From NCBI RefSeq assembly GCF_002499975.2, contig NZ_CP052766.1:2356001-2420000 (forward strand): a stretch of DNA of 64,000 bases. Reading direction: 5' to 3'. Source of the DNA: Alteromonas pelagimontana (lineage in GTDB: Bacteria; Pseudomonadota; Gammaproteobacteria; Enterobacterales; Alteromonadaceae). The translations under genes were made by a program, and so were the position numbers. The notes under the pieces were generated by a model that was given only the letters and a program-made list of their open reading frames with translations, was not told the DNA's origin and ran no database searches. Of the stretch, positions 9,256 to 18,360 are shown piece after piece (the stretch's first letter is position 1; the number at the start of each line of letters is the position of its first letter).

Positions 9256-10224
9256 TTACAACCAGCGCTTCCACACCATAGCAACAATCATAAACACAGC
9301 CAATCCACCCATCGCTGTCATTAACACATCAAACGCTTCCGGACTTTCAGTGCCAGGAAGACCGGCTACATTCATGCCGAACACGCCGGTCAGAAATGAC
9401 AGAGGAAGAAACACTGCCGTAACCATGGCAAGAAAATACATTCGTACCCCTTGCTGCTCGCCGATGCGGTTGCGCACTTCATCCTGCAGCACCACTGCAC
9501 GTTCGCGAACGAGATCCAGGTCTTCTACATAGCGTGTGATTCGATCGGTTTGTTCTCGTAAGTCCATTGCCTGATCTTGATTCAGCCATTTCGTCATCCG
9601 CAATAATGAGTCCAGTGCATCGCGTTGCGGCGCCAGAAAACGCCGGATAGACGCAGCCTGACGGCGCAAATTCGCCAGCATTTGCCTATCTGATTTCGAT
9701 AAGCTTTCACTCGTTTCAAATGCCACCAGGGAATCGTCCATTTCGTCTACCGTGTCGTGAATACGATCAGCGAGTTTGGTCACTAACAATAACAGCATTT
9801 CGATTGGAGATTCGGGAGCATTGTTTTCTTCCAGCATCTTGCGCAAATCTTGTACTGAAAGCAGTTTGCGATTCTTTCGTCGCGCCGTGACTATTACGTT
9901 GCCTTCTATCCAAATCCGTAATGACACCATATCTTCAGGATCGGCATCGGGATTCTTATTGATTCCTCGCAAATAGATGAGAACGCCTTCGCTGATTGCC
10001 ATGGCCCGCGGCCGCGTTTCAAGCGCCATTAGCGAATCTGCGACAGTATCGGCGATATTGAGCTCGGCTATTACTTCTTGGGCATCGTGGGCGTCAGATT
10101 GCATATGAACCCACAGGTATTCTTCGGATTGCACCGGTTGTTGTAGCTGAGACTTTTTCAGCATTCTGGCCGAACCATCTTGCTTAACAGCGTAGGCCCA
10201 TAAAAAGGCAGGAGAATCGGTCAT
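9256..10224 (-). CDS. zntB: CorA/ZntB-family divalent metal transporter
   Basis: The 322-residue protein has a long acidic cytoplasmic domain (about 1-255) and two C-terminal membrane helices. The signature GMN is at 283-285 (FGMNVAGLPG) at the end of the first helix, which defines the CorA superfamily. The N-terminal block SPAFLWAYAVKQDGSARML and the overall length match ZntB better than CorA. The pentameric protein moves Zn(II) or another divalent ion across the inner membrane. Its ATG overlaps the mscS stop by 4 bp (ATGA), so the two are co-translated. ZntB versus another CorA-like transporter is not fully resolved. Confidence 0.85.
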   Translation of the reverse strand: MTDSPAFLWAYAVKQDGSARMLKKSQLQQPVQSEEYLWVHMQSDAHDAQEVIAELNIADTVADSLMALETRPRAMAISEGVLIYLRGINKNPDADPEDMVSLRIWIEGNVIVTARRKNRKLLSVQDLRKMLEENNAPESPIEMLLLLVTKLADRIHDTVDEMDDSLVAFETSESLSKSDRQMLANLRRQAASIRRFLAPQRDALDSLLRMTKWLNQDQAMDLREQTDRITRYVEDLDLVRERAVVLQDEVRNRIGEQQGVRMYFLAMVTAVFLPLSFLTGVFGMNVAGLPGTESPEAFDVLMTAMGGLAVFMIVAMVWKRWL

Positions 10225-11105
10225 GATTGGTGTTCCTTAGGTTGACGTACAAGCGTAAGCGCACCATCAAGATGAACATCCCGTTGCGGGAAAGCGATAA
10301 CGATTCCGGCATCGTTGAAAAACTCATCAATGGTAAAGCGAATTTGGCTGCGTATCACTCGCTGATCCCGTTCGGCGCTAGCGTTTATCCAAAAAAATAC
10401 CTCGAATATTAACGAGCTATCGCCAAAATCATCAAAAATCACTAAAGGAGCAGGATCATCTAAAATATCTTTATGCTGTGTGGTTGCCTGTTCAATAAGC
10501 TCAGCCACGAGTTTACATGGCGAACCATAAGCCACACCTACCTTTACCGAGGTGCGGGTAAGGTTATCGATAAGAGTCCAATTAACCACAGTATTTTCTA
10601 GCAGCTTGCTATTGGGAATGAGCATGTGGACACCGTCCACGCGGCGAATGCGCGTTGAACGTGTATTAATGGCTTCTACTCTCCCGCGGGCATTGTCGAC
10701 TTCAAGAAAGTCGCCAATTCGAATGGGCCGTTCCCACATCAGGATCCAGCCGCTGATGAAGTTATTGATAATGTTTTGCGCCCCAAAACCCACACCTATC
10801 GCCACGGCTCCAGACAAAAACGCGAATGCGGTGAGAGGCACGCTTAACATATCAAGGGTAGTGATAATTAAAATGGCGTAAGCAACAATAAAGAATATGC
10901 GTTTGAATAAATGAATGGTGTCTGGATTGGCACCGGACTGCCGTAGCCGGTAGGTAGCGAGATGCGCTAGGCGGCTGATAAACCACCAGCCTAATAGCAG
11001 CGCAAGCGGCACCAGTAAAATTCGACCTACACTGAAGGTGTGGCCAAACAGGGTGAACAGTTCAAACTGTAGGGTTTGTTTGATATCGATGAGCGTTTGG
11101 TTCAC
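10221..11105 (-). CDS. MscS-family small-conductance mechanosensitive channel
   Basis: I place the start at the GTG at 11105 because AGGAG sits eight bases upstream; an upstream ATG at 11183 would add 26 residues without a ribosome site. The product is then 294 residues: three N-terminal membrane helices, a glycine/alanine-rich pore helix (GAVAIGVGFGAQNIINNFISG), and the cytoplasmic beta domain starting WERPIRIGDFLEVDNARGRVE. Such channels open under membrane tension and release solutes on hypo-osmotic shock. The gene overlaps zntB by 4 bp, an operon that pairs osmotic relief with metal transport. Confidence 0.9.
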   Translation of the reverse strand: MNQTLIDIKQTLQFELFTLFGHTFSVGRILLVPLALLLGWWFISRLAHLATYRLRQSGANPDTIHLFKRIFFIVAYAILIITTLDMLSVPLTAFAFLSGAVAIGVGFGAQNIINNFISGWILMWERPIRIGDFLEVDNARGRVEAINTRSTRIRRVDGVHMLIPNSKLLENTVVNWTLIDNLTRTSVKVGVAYGSPCKLVAELIEQATTQHKDILDDPAPLVIFDDFGDSSLIFEVFFWINASAERDQRVIRSQIRFTIDEFFNDAGIVIAFPQRDVHLDGALTLVRQPKEHQS

Positions 11106-11316
11106 GCTATACACTCCTGACAACCTGTCAGTATAGATTGACCTTAATGTCGGCATGATAGACTGCCTGAATAAAATTGCCAACCGCTAACGCCCGGCGG
11201 TCTGCTGTACATTGAACAAGTGCAGGCGTTGAGAAACAAACACAATGAAAAACGGAGGAATGACCTTAGCAATGGTTGTGGTAAAGTAATTTCCTACAAG
11301 AACATGAAGGCTTACT

Positions 11317-11838
11317 ATGCGTAAAACTCAAACTATCATCTGCATGCTGCTGGCGTGTATGAGTGTACTTAGCTTATCTGCCCACGCGCTTACTCTGCGG
11401 CTTTCGGAAAGAGACGTGAACCAGATGGTAACGATGGCATTTCCACAAAAGCAGTACTACAACGGGGTGGAACTGACGTTTACTAATCCCCATCTAACAT
11501 TCGGAGCCAGTGATAACGACGTTGCTGTGACTGTTACCATGCGCGCTGAGCAGGGCGGTCAGTTTTTAACGGCAGAAGGATCGTTTGCCGGCCGTCTCAC
11601 TTATATCGGCGCCCGCAAAGAGCTGCAAATTGAAAGGCCGATGATGACAGATTTTACCGTGCTGGAAGATAATCTGGATAACTCTGCGCCGGTAATTGAT
11701 GCCATTAAAAGCGCTACAAATAAAACAGTGCCAGTAATTTTGCTGGTGGACTTCAGAGAGTTGAATTTATCTTTCTTCGCTAATCAGGCGCCTCGTAGTA
11801 TAGAAATTGTTAATCGCCAGCTGGTGGTTGAAATTTAA
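11317..11838 (+). CDS. DUF1439 family exported protein (YceB-like)
   Basis: A signal peptide (about residues 1-24, ending SLSAHA) precedes a 150-residue beta-rich domain matching the DUF1439/YceB type (LTLRLSERDVNQMVTMAFPQKQ near the N-terminus). E. coli YceB is a lipoprotein, but this one has no lipobox cysteine, so it should be a soluble periplasmic or non-lipidated protein. Its biochemical role is unknown. It is followed after 12 bp by the ATP-grasp gene, probably as one transcript. Confidence 0.75.
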   Translation: MRKTQTIICMLLACMSVLSLSAHALTLRLSERDVNQMVTMAFPQKQYYNGVELTFTNPHLTFGASDNDVAVTVTMRAEQGGQFLTAEGSFAGRLTYIGARKELQIERPMMTDFTVLEDNLDNSAPVIDAIKSATNKTVPVILLVDFRELNLSFFANQAPRSIEIVNRQLVVEI

Positions 11839-11850
11839 CGGGAGCCTTGG

Positions 11851-12720
11851 ATGTCATCTGTCGCTTTTTTATCCATGGATAGTCTGGAAGGCTTTCATGT
11901 TTATGATGATCTGCTAATTGCGCCCTTTGCTCGAGCGGGGTGGCAAGTTGAAACGGTTTCATGGCGTCGCAATGTCGACTGGAACCAGTATGATGTTGTG
12001 ATAGTGCGCAGCCCGTGGGACTACCAGCAGACGCCCGAAGCGTTTATAAGGTGCTTGCGAGAGATAGAGGCGTCATCGGCAAAGCTGGAAAACCCCCTCG
12101 GCCTAATGCTGTGGAACATCCGTAAGACTTATTTAAAAGATCTGGAAAAGCAGGGCATTGCCGTTGTTCCTACGTTCTGGGGAGACAACTTCCATCTTCC
12201 TGACGTACAACAGCAATTTGCCGCGTTCGGTACCGATGAAATAATCATCAAACCGACTTTAAGTGCTAATGCAGACGATACCTTCCGTTTGAATGCAAAG
12301 ACGCTGGTTGAACAGCAATGCCAACTGACGGCATTATTTAAAGAGCGAGCCTTCATGGTTCAGCCCTTTATTCGAGAGATAGTGGAAGAAGGTGAGTATT
12401 CACTTTTCTATTTTTCCGGGCAATATAGTCACGCAATTCTGAAACAGCCAAAAGCAGGAGATTTTCGCGTGCAGGAAGAGCATGGCGGAGTTCTTACCTC
12501 TATTGAACCACTCGAAGATATGAAGCGTGTTGCCGTTGCAGCGCTGAAAGCCATGCCAACCGATCATCTTTATGCGCGGGTTGATCTGGTGCGTTCAGCG
12601 GGTAAATGGGCGCTAATGGAACTGGAACTTATTGAGCCGTCGTTGTACTTCAACTTGGATATAGCGTCGCCGCAGCGGTTTGTTGATGCATTTGTAGAAC
12701 GTTATGGCAGGGGCCATTGA
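11851..12720 (+). CDS. ATP-grasp domain protein (RimK/DcsG-like)
   Basis: The 289-residue protein resembles small ATP-grasp ligases of the RimK/glutathione-synthetase type and the DcsG-like group. Visible landmarks are IIIKPTLSANADDTFRL (central lysine binding ATP), the FMVQPFIREIVEEGEYSLFYF block, and the metal-binding end ARVDLVRSAGKWALMELELIEPSLYFNLD with the expected acidic residues and Asn. Such enzymes join a carboxylate to an amine or thiol through an acyl-phosphate. The substrates are unknown. GGGAG precedes the ATG and the gene follows the DUF1439 gene closely. Confidence 0.8.
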   Translation: MSSVAFLSMDSLEGFHVYDDLLIAPFARAGWQVETVSWRRNVDWNQYDVVIVRSPWDYQQTPEAFIRCLREIEASSAKLENPLGLMLWNIRKTYLKDLEKQGIAVVPTFWGDNFHLPDVQQQFAAFGTDEIIIKPTLSANADDTFRLNAKTLVEQQCQLTALFKERAFMVQPFIREIVEEGEYSLFYFSGQYSHAILKQPKAGDFRVQEEHGGVLTSIEPLEDMKRVAVAALKAMPTDHLYARVDLVRSAGKWALMELELIEPSLYFNLDIASPQRFVDAFVERYGRGH

Positions 12721-12822
12721 TTTTTGCCTGAACCGAAGTGTTTCCTCTTTAAATTTTTGAGCGAAATCACGCTCTCCTTTTCTTTCTTGTTACTTTGAAA
12801 AATTATATCCGCCAACATTCCG

Positions 12823-12865
12823 TTGACTTACCGTTCCACACATGTGTAAATTTACATATGTGGAA
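12823..12865 (+). promoter_or_regulatory. ars operon promoter and probable ArsR operator
   Basis: A TTGACT -35 box (12823-12828) is followed by a TGTAAA or TAAATT -10 at 12845-12852. An imperfect inverted repeat overlaps the -10, running from TTCCACA (12834-12840) to TGTGGAA (12859-12865) around an AT-rich centre. Position and symmetry fit autorepression by ArsR; arsR begins at 12880. Confidence 0.65.
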
Positions 12866-12879
12866 TAGTGTATATATTT

Positions 12880-13212
12880 ATGAAAACAGTAACACTTTTC
12901 AAATGTCTTGCTGATGAGTCTCGCCTTAAACTAGTGATGATAATTCATAAGGCAGGCGAAGCTTGCGTTTGTGACTTGATGACGGCTTTAGATATTGATC
13001 AACCAAAAACGTCCAGACATTTAGGTGACCTCCGCAAGTGCGGTTTACTTAAAGACGAGCGGCGAGGTAAATGGGTTTATTACAGTTTGCATCCCGATTT
13101 GCCTGAATGGGCAGCGTCTATTATTGAAATTACTGCTAAAGCGAATAATGAAATACTGGCTCCCGCGCTGAAAGCAATGCCGACGACATCAGCTATTGAT
13201 TATTGCCGATAG
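12880..13212 (+). CDS. arsR: ArsR/SmtB arsenical-responsive repressor
   Basis: Read from the ATG at 12880 the protein has 110 residues. It shows the winged-helix DNA-reading segment QPKTSRHLGDLRKCGLL (41-57) and, just before it, ACVCDL with Cys29 and Cys31, the trivalent-arsenic site of E. coli-type ArsR. Binding As(III) or Sb(III) should release it from the dyad upstream. The extra N-terminal codons of the GTG at 12868 are less likely because the conserved family start is at MKTVTLFKCLADESRL. It is the first gene of arsR-arsC-arsH-acr3. Confidence 0.93.
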   Translation: MKTVTLFKCLADESRLKLVMIIHKAGEACVCDLMTALDIDQPKTSRHLGDLRKCGLLKDERRGKWVYYSLHPDLPEWAASIIEITAKANNEILAPALKAMPTTSAIDYCR

Positions 13213-13225
13213 GAAACGAATTATC

Positions 13226-13696
13226 ATGAAGATTCTGTATATCTGTACACACAACCGTTGTCGCAGCATTCTGTCTGAGGCGATTACTAATTACCTCGCC
13301 AAAGACACAATTGAAGCAAAAAGTGCAGGAAGTCAGCCTGTGGGGCAAGTTCATCCACTTTCTATTCGATATCTTGAAGAGGCAGGTTTCCCCACTGAGG
13401 GCCTGAAAAGTCAGTCATGGGACGAATTTGAAGAGTTCCAGCCTGATATCGTTATTACTGTTTGTGATTCGGCGGCTGGAGAAAGTTGCCCGGTATGGTT
13501 TGGTAAGTCGTTAAAGGTACATTGGGGGTTGGCTGATCCTTCAAAAATTGAAGGTAGCGAAGAAGACATTGCTAAGGCGTTTAGAGCCTGCATCAATGAG
13601 ATTGCATCAAGAGTAGAAAAGCTTAAAGCCCTGGCCGGACAAGATCTTCCCCTTGAGCAGCAAAAGCAGATGCTAAGAGAAATGGGAGCACAATAG
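13226..13696 (+). CDS. arsC: Arsenate reductase, low-molecular-weight phosphatase (thioredoxin-linked) type
   Basis: The start at 13226 gives [14 protein letters not shown], with the phosphatase P-loop C7-X5-R13. The 156-residue protein keeps two more cysteines in [13 protein letters not shown] (Cys80, Cys88) for the disulfide cascade and the DPS segment at 104-106. It reduces arsenate to arsenite in the cytoplasm using thioredoxin or a similar donor, making the substrate for the efflux pump two genes downstream. It lies 13 bp after arsR and 2 bp before arsH. Confidence 0.93.
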   Translation: MKILYICTHNRCRSILSEAITNYLAKDTIEAKSAGSQPVGQVHPLSIRYLEEAGFPTEGLKSQSWDEFEEFQPDIVITVCDSAAGESCPVWFGKSLKVHWGLADPSKIEGSEEDIAKAFRACINEIASRVEKLKALAGQDLPLEQQKQMLREMGAQ

Positions 13697-13698
13697 TT

Positions 13699-14415
13699 TT
13701 GACGCAAGACAAATTATTACCCAATATAGATGAAAATTTATTCGCTGTTCCTTCTTATAAAAAAGGAATTAGCTCGCCGTTGGCGCATCCGCCCAGAATA
13801 CTCCTGTTATATGGCTCCCTCCGCAAACGCTCGTTCAGCCGTTTGGTGATAGAAGAATGTGCCCGATTGTTGACGCGTTTTGGCGCAGAGGTAAAAATTT
13901 TTAATCCTGAAGGTTTGCCGCAGACTGACACTGAAGATGACAGTCATCCCAAGGTGCAAGACTTACGAGAATTAATGATGTGGTCAGAAGGGCAGGTATG
14001 GTGCTCGCCAGAGCGTCATGGCTCAATGACCAGCATTTTTAAGAGTCAGCTCGATTGGGTGCCACTCAATCTTGGAGGCGTTAGACCCACGCAGGGCAAA
14101 ACCCTTGCGGTCATGCAGGTGTGCGGCGGTTCCCAATCTTTTAACGTGGTCAATCAACTGCGCATTCTAGGGCGTTGGATGCGGATGGTGACCATTCCTA
14201 ATCAATCCTCTGTACCAAAAGCGTTTCTGGAATTTGACGACAATGACCGCATGAAACCTTCTGCGTTCTACAACCGCATTGTCGATGTCATGGAGGAGTT
14301 GATGAAATTTACCCTTCTGCTGCGCACCAACAAAGATTATTTTGTGGATAGATACTCTGAACGAGTAGAGTCTGCTGAGCAAGTTAGTCAGCGCGTCAAT
14401 CAGCGTTCAATCTAA
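13699..14415 (+). CDS. arsH: ArsH, NADPH-dependent FMN reductase-type organoarsenical oxidase
   Basis: The 238-residue product begins at a TTG (no nearer ATG fits the family length). It carries the flavodoxin-like FMN site [15 protein letters not shown] near residues 34-48 and the ArsH-typical [20 protein letters not shown] block near 97-116. ArsH oxidises trivalent organoarsenicals such as methylarsenite to less toxic pentavalent forms with NADPH and FMN. Its place between arsC and the ACR3 pump fits a full resistance operon. The unusual TTG start may keep its level below that of its neighbours. Confidence 0.92.
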   Translation: MTQDKLLPNIDENLFAVPSYKKGISSPLAHPPRILLLYGSLRKRSFSRLVIEECARLLTRFGAEVKIFNPEGLPQTDTEDDSHPKVQDLRELMMWSEGQVWCSPERHGSMTSIFKSQLDWVPLNLGGVRPTQGKTLAVMQVCGGSQSFNVVNQLRILGRWMRMVTIPNQSSVPKAFLEFDDNDRMKPSAFYNRIVDVMEELMKFTLLLRTNKDYFVDRYSERVESAEQVSQRVNQRSI

Positions 14416-14426
14416 AGGAGAGAAAG

Positions 14427-15443
14427 GTGGGACTATTTGAGCGCTATTTATCAGTGTGGGTAGCACTGGCGATTGTAGTGGGAATATTTGCAGGTAACGT
14501 TGCTCCTTCTGTATTTAGAACCATCGCCGGTGTGGAATATGCCCATGTCAATCTGGTAATTGCCTTACTTATTTGGCTGATGATATACCCGATGATGGTG
14601 CAGATTGATTTCTCATCTCTAAAAGACGTGGGAAAGAAGCCGAAAGGCCTGGTGCTGACACTGGTAATTAACTGGTTAATTAAACCTTTTACCATGGCGT
14701 TTCTGGGCTGGCTGTTCTTCAAAGGAATTTTTGCCGATTGGGTTGATCCACAGACAGCAACAGAATATATCGCAGGCATGATTTTATTGGGCGTTGCCCC
14801 TTGTACCGCTATGGTTTTTGTATGGAGCCAGCTGATTAAAGGAGATGCGAATTATACGCTGGTGCAAGTCTCAATTAACGATATCATTATGATTTTTGCC
14901 TTTGCGCCAATTGCTGGTTTACTGCTGGGCGTGACTGACATCACCGTGCCTTGGGATACCTTACTGCTGTCGGTGGTTCTCTACGTTTTAATTCCATTGG
15001 TAGCCGGGGCCATTACACGAAAAATGTTAGATAAAGCCGATGATCATTCACGGCTGAATCAGTTTTTGGCAACCATGAAACCCTGGTCTATCGTGGGGCT
15101 ATTAGCCACAGTGGTTTTATTATTTGGCTTTCAGTCTGAAACCATCATGTCTCAGCCAGAAGCCATTGTGTTAATAGCGATTCCGCTGTTAATCCAAACC
15201 TACGGCATTTTCGCTATTGCCTACTTTATTGCCAAACAAATGAAGCTTCCCCATAACATAGCGGCTCCTGCTTGTATGATTGGTACTTCCAACTTTTTTG
15301 AACTTGCGGTAGCTGTTGCCATATCTATATTTGGTCTTCATTCAGGCGCGGCGCTCGCCACGGTAGTTGGCGTGCTAGTGGAAGTGCCCGTAATGCTATC
15401 GCTGGTATGGTTCGCCAACCGCACGCGGCATTGGTTTGCTTAA
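14427..15443 (+). CDS. arsB: ACR3-family arsenite efflux transporter
   Basis: The 338-residue, ten-helix membrane protein starts at a GTG behind AAAGGAGAG. It contains [17 protein letters not shown] with the essential ACR3 cysteine (Cys126) in helix 4 and the [11 protein letters not shown] block with a conserved Glu in helix 9. It exports arsenite, and possibly antimonite, using the proton gradient. The gene ends the arsR-arsC-arsH-acr3 operon. A modest stem (15479-15496, GCGGGA/TCCCGC) follows as a possible terminator. The symbol arsB is used loosely; this is ACR3, not the unrelated ArsB family. Confidence 0.93.
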   Translation: MGLFERYLSVWVALAIVVGIFAGNVAPSVFRTIAGVEYAHVNLVIALLIWLMIYPMMVQIDFSSLKDVGKKPKGLVLTLVINWLIKPFTMAFLGWLFFKGIFADWVDPQTATEYIAGMILLGVAPCTAMVFVWSQLIKGDANYTLVQVSINDIIMIFAFAPIAGLLLGVTDITVPWDTLLLSVVLYVLIPLVAGAITRKMLDKADDHSRLNQFLATMKPWSIVGLLATVVLLFGFQSETIMSQPEAIVLIAIPLLIQTYGIFAIAYFIAKQMKLPHNIAAPACMIGTSNFFELAVAVAISIFGLHSGAALATVVGVLVEVPVMLSLVWFANRTRHWFA

Positions 15444-15915
15444 AAATTTATGAAAACATTAAAAATTCCTTGCGCCAGGCGGGACGGTGTTCCCGCTATA
15501 AAATCAATTTACAGCGAAGGCATTGGTTTGCTTCACTTAAAGACGAGAAATGTAAAGTCGAATGCGTTTAATCGTAATAAACTACATATCAGGAGGTAAT
15601 TAACCTTAACGACCACCCTTTACAGTTTCGACTATAAGCTACGATAATAGTGAGATAAATCAAAAGCAAATAGGGGAAGCGATAAATATTGTATGGAATT
15701 GCAGTTTGTAGTTTTCTTACAAAGTATGTATTCTTCGTACTAATTTCCTTACTCATGGAGTCAAACTTGACACTTACGCCGCCCTAGGCGCTCCCCCCTT
15801 ATTTCTACCGCTCATCTGTTTGAGCAACTTTATCGCGTTTCTCGCGAGACTCATTAATATATATTTTTTAATTTTTTCCTCAGGCTTGAGGAACTATTAC
15901 ATTTAGGTAATTTGC
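15444..15915. other. 472-bp intergenic region between acr3 and the SulP gene
   Basis: The region holds a modest hairpin at 15479-15496 and an isolated AGGAGG near 15591 with no open frame after it. A TTGACA near 15768 is followed by a GC-rich near-palindrome and an AT-rich tract (15855-15885), which may contain the sulP promoter. No gene is supported. Confidence 0.6.
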
Positions 15916-17406
15916 ATGCTCGATCACGTAAAGAGAGACTGGCTCTCTAACATTCGTGGTGATGTGCTTGCGGGTATCGTTGTGGCGTTAGCCTTGATTC
16001 CCGAAGCCATTGCTTTTTCTATTATTGCTGGCGTAGATCCTAAGGTGGGGCTGTACGCTTCATTCTGTATTGCGGTCATTATCGCTTTTGTCGGTGGACG
16101 ACCAGGAATGATTTCTGCGGCCACAGGGGCAATGGCGCTTCTCATGGTCACTTTAGTAAAAGAACATGGCCTGGAATATCTGCTTGCTGCCACTCTGCTT
16201 ACGGGTGTGTTACAGATAGTTGCTGGGTTTCTCCGCCTGGGGGAACTTATGCGATTTGTATCTCGCTCGGTGGTGACGGGCTTCGTCAACGCCCTGGCTA
16301 TTCTGATATTTATGGCGCAGCTTCCTGAGTTAACTAATGTTACCTGGCATGTTTACGCCATGACAGCAGCCGGGTTAGGAATTATCTACCTTTTTCCTTA
16401 TCTTCCTGTTGTGGGTAAAACAATTCCTTCGCCGCTGGTATGTATAGTGACCTTAACCATCTTATCTATAGTGGTGGGTTTAGATATTCGCACGGTAGGC
16501 GATATGGGCGAACTGCCGGATACGCTGCCAATCTTTCTGTGGCCGGATGTGCCATTAAATTTTGAAACCCTAACAATTATCTTTCCTTATGCAGCAGGTC
16601 TCGCTGTAGTGGGCTTGCTTGAATCTATGATGACAGCCACTATTGTCGATGACCTTACCGATACCAGCAGCGACAGAAACAAAGAGTGCAAAGGTCAGGG
16701 TATCGCCAATATTGGCGCCGGGCTATTTGGAGGAATGGCTGGCTGCGCCATGATTGGCCAATCTATCATCAATGTGAAATCGGGCGGACGCGGGCGACTT
16801 TCTACTTTTATAGCCGGCGCATTTCTGCTGGTTATGGTGGTATTTCTGGACGAGTGGCTACAACTCATTCCTATGGCAGCTTTAGTGGCGGTGATGATAA
16901 TGGTTTCTATCGGTACCTTTTCCTGGTCGTCAATCAAAAATCTTAACAAATACCCTCTGTCTTCAAATATTGTAATGGTTACTACTGTCATTGTGGTGGT
17001 GGCAACGCATAACCTCGCGATTGGTGTGCTGATAGGTGTGTTATTGGCAACCCTATTCTTTGCTAACAAAATCGGTCGTTTTATGGCGGTTAAATCCGAT
17101 TTCTCTGAGGTTGGAAACGTACGGACATACAAAGTCTTCGGCCAGGTGTTCTTTGCTTCCGCAGAACAATTTATTGCTGCTTTTGACTTTCAAGAAGTCG
17201 CAAATAATGTAGTTATTGATCTCACTCATGCTCACCTTTGGGATATTACCGCTGTATCGTCACTGGATAAAGTAGTCATCAAATTCCGTAGGGAAGGGGC
17301 GACAGTGAAAGTTGTTGGTATGAATGAGGCAACGGAAACCGTAATCGATAAGTTTGGTGTACATAATGACCCTGCTGAAGTCGAGAAACTAATGGGCGGA
17401 CATTAA
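15916..17406 (+). CDS. SulP-family inorganic anion transporter with STAS domain
   Basis: At 496 residues the protein has a SulP membrane core (about 1-390), starting [45 protein letters not shown]-terminal STAS domain follows (about 400-490, [28 protein letters not shown]). SulP proteins move sulfate, bicarbonate or other small anions, often with sodium or protons. It is shorter than classical sulfate permeases, and the sodium-bicarbonate branch is possible; the ion cannot be fixed here. A universal stress protein gene starts 10 bp downstream. Confidence 0.9.
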   Translation: MLDHVKRDWLSNIRGDVLAGIVVALALIPEAIAFSIIAGVDPKVGLYASFCIAVIIAFVGGRPGMISAATGAMALLMVTLVKEHGLEYLLAATLLTGVLQIVAGFLRLGELMRFVSRSVVTGFVNALAILIFMAQLPELTNVTWHVYAMTAAGLGIIYLFPYLPVVGKTIPSPLVCIVTLTILSIVVGLDIRTVGDMGELPDTLPIFLWPDVPLNFETLTIIFPYAAGLAVVGLLESMMTATIVDDLTDTSSDRNKECKGQGIANIGAGLFGGMAGCAMIGQSIINVKSGGRGRLSTFIAGAFLLVMVVFLDEWLQLIPMAALVAVMIMVSIGTFSWSSIKNLNKYPLSSNIVMVTTVIVVVATHNLAIGVLIGVLLATLFFANKIGRFMAVKSDFSEVGNVRTYKVFGQVFFASAEQFIAAFDFQEVANNVVIDLTHAHLWDITAVSSLDKVVIKFRREGATVKVVGMNEATETVIDKFGVHNDPAEVEKLMGGH

Positions 17407-17416
17407 GGAGAGAAAA

Positions 17417-18268
17417 ATGAACAAAATAATCACCTGTATTGATGGCTCAGCAATAACCTCAGCCGTGACGGAAGCTGGTATTTGGTCGGCAAAAAAATTA
17501 AACAAAACGTTGTGTTTCTTACATACGGTGGAAAAAGGACAACAGCACGGCGCTGACGATTATACCGGAGCGATTGGCTTGGGTGCACGTTCGGCACTGC
17601 TTGAAGAGATGACCAAACTGGATGAACAAAGAAGTAAAGTTGCCTTGCAGTTGGGCGGGGAGTTACTCGATTCGGTAAAAAGGACAGCTAATGCTCACGG
17701 CGTTCAGCATGTAGAAACCTTACACCGCCACGGTGACGTGGTCGATGCTGTAATGGCACTGGAAGACGAAACCAGGCTCATCGTTATTGGCAAAAGCGGT
17801 ATGGGCCACGAAGGCAACTTTAAAACGCTCGGTTCTCATATTGAAACTTTACTTCGCAAAGCCACTCAGCCGGTGGTGTTGGTGCCCGAGCAATTTCAAG
17901 AGCCACGTTCTTTTATGATTGCCTACGATGGCAGAGAATCTGCTGACAGAGCGCTGCAAAAAGTGATTGATGGCGGGTTGTTACACGGGTTGCATTGTCA
18001 TTTGGTTTCAGTCAAGAACAATGAAGCTGATTTAACAAGTAAATTCGACTCTGCCGAACAGCGTTTAAAAGCCAAAGGATTTAAAGTAACAACCGCATTT
18101 CTTGAAGGGGATATTCATGATTCGCTACATGCGTACAGTGACAAAAACCAGATTGAGCTGATTATGATGGGCGCTTTTGGTCACTCAAGGCTTCGGCAGT
18201 TCTTTGTAGGAAGCAATACCACCAAGATGATCGAACGTACCAGTGTTCCGATTATCGTATTGCGATAG
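17417..18268 (+). CDS. Universal stress protein with two UspA domains
   Basis: The 283-residue product holds two Usp domains. Domain 1 (1-155) ends with the ATP-binding signature IGKSGMGHEGNFKTLGSH; domain 2 (about 165-283) ends MMGAFGHSRLRQFFVGSNT, also with the G-2x-G-9x-G(S/T) pattern. Both therefore look able to bind ATP. TAAGGAGAG sits before the ATG, only 10 bp after the SulP gene, implying one operon. USP partners commonly accompany transporters and may regulate them; direct regulation of this SulP is inference. Confidence 0.9.
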   Translation: MNKIITCIDGSAITSAVTEAGIWSAKKLNKTLCFLHTVEKGQQHGADDYTGAIGLGARSALLEEMTKLDEQRSKVALQLGGELLDSVKRTANAHGVQHVETLHRHGDVVDAVMALEDETRLIVIGKSGMGHEGNFKTLGSHIETLLRKATQPVVLVPEQFQEPRSFMIAYDGRESADRALQKVIDGGLLHGLHCHLVSVKNNEADLTSKFDSAEQRLKAKGFKVTTAFLEGDIHDSLHAYSDKNQIELIMMGAFGHSRLRQFFVGSNTTKMIERTSVPIIVLR

Positions 18269-18294
18269 GCGTGATGCAGATGAAGTTCTAAATG

Positions 18295-18330
18295 CCCCCC
18301 CAAAGAAGGTGTTTATCTTCTTTGGGGGGG
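18295..18330. terminator. Perfect 14-bp hairpin between convergent genes
   Basis: The left arm 18295-18308 (seven C then AAAGAAG) pairs perfectly with 18317-18330 (CTTCTTT then seven G) around an 8-base loop. It lies between the convergent usp and APC permease genes. No clear T-run follows on either side, so it may act as a bidirectional block rather than a classic terminator. Confidence 0.7.
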
Positions 18331-18360
18331 AGATTGCGTCGAATCTGCTATTGAGCCACC

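Noticed and set aside
15584-15620. AGGAGG-led small gene after acr3
   Set aside because: No start codon at proper spacing and only about a dozen open codons follow.
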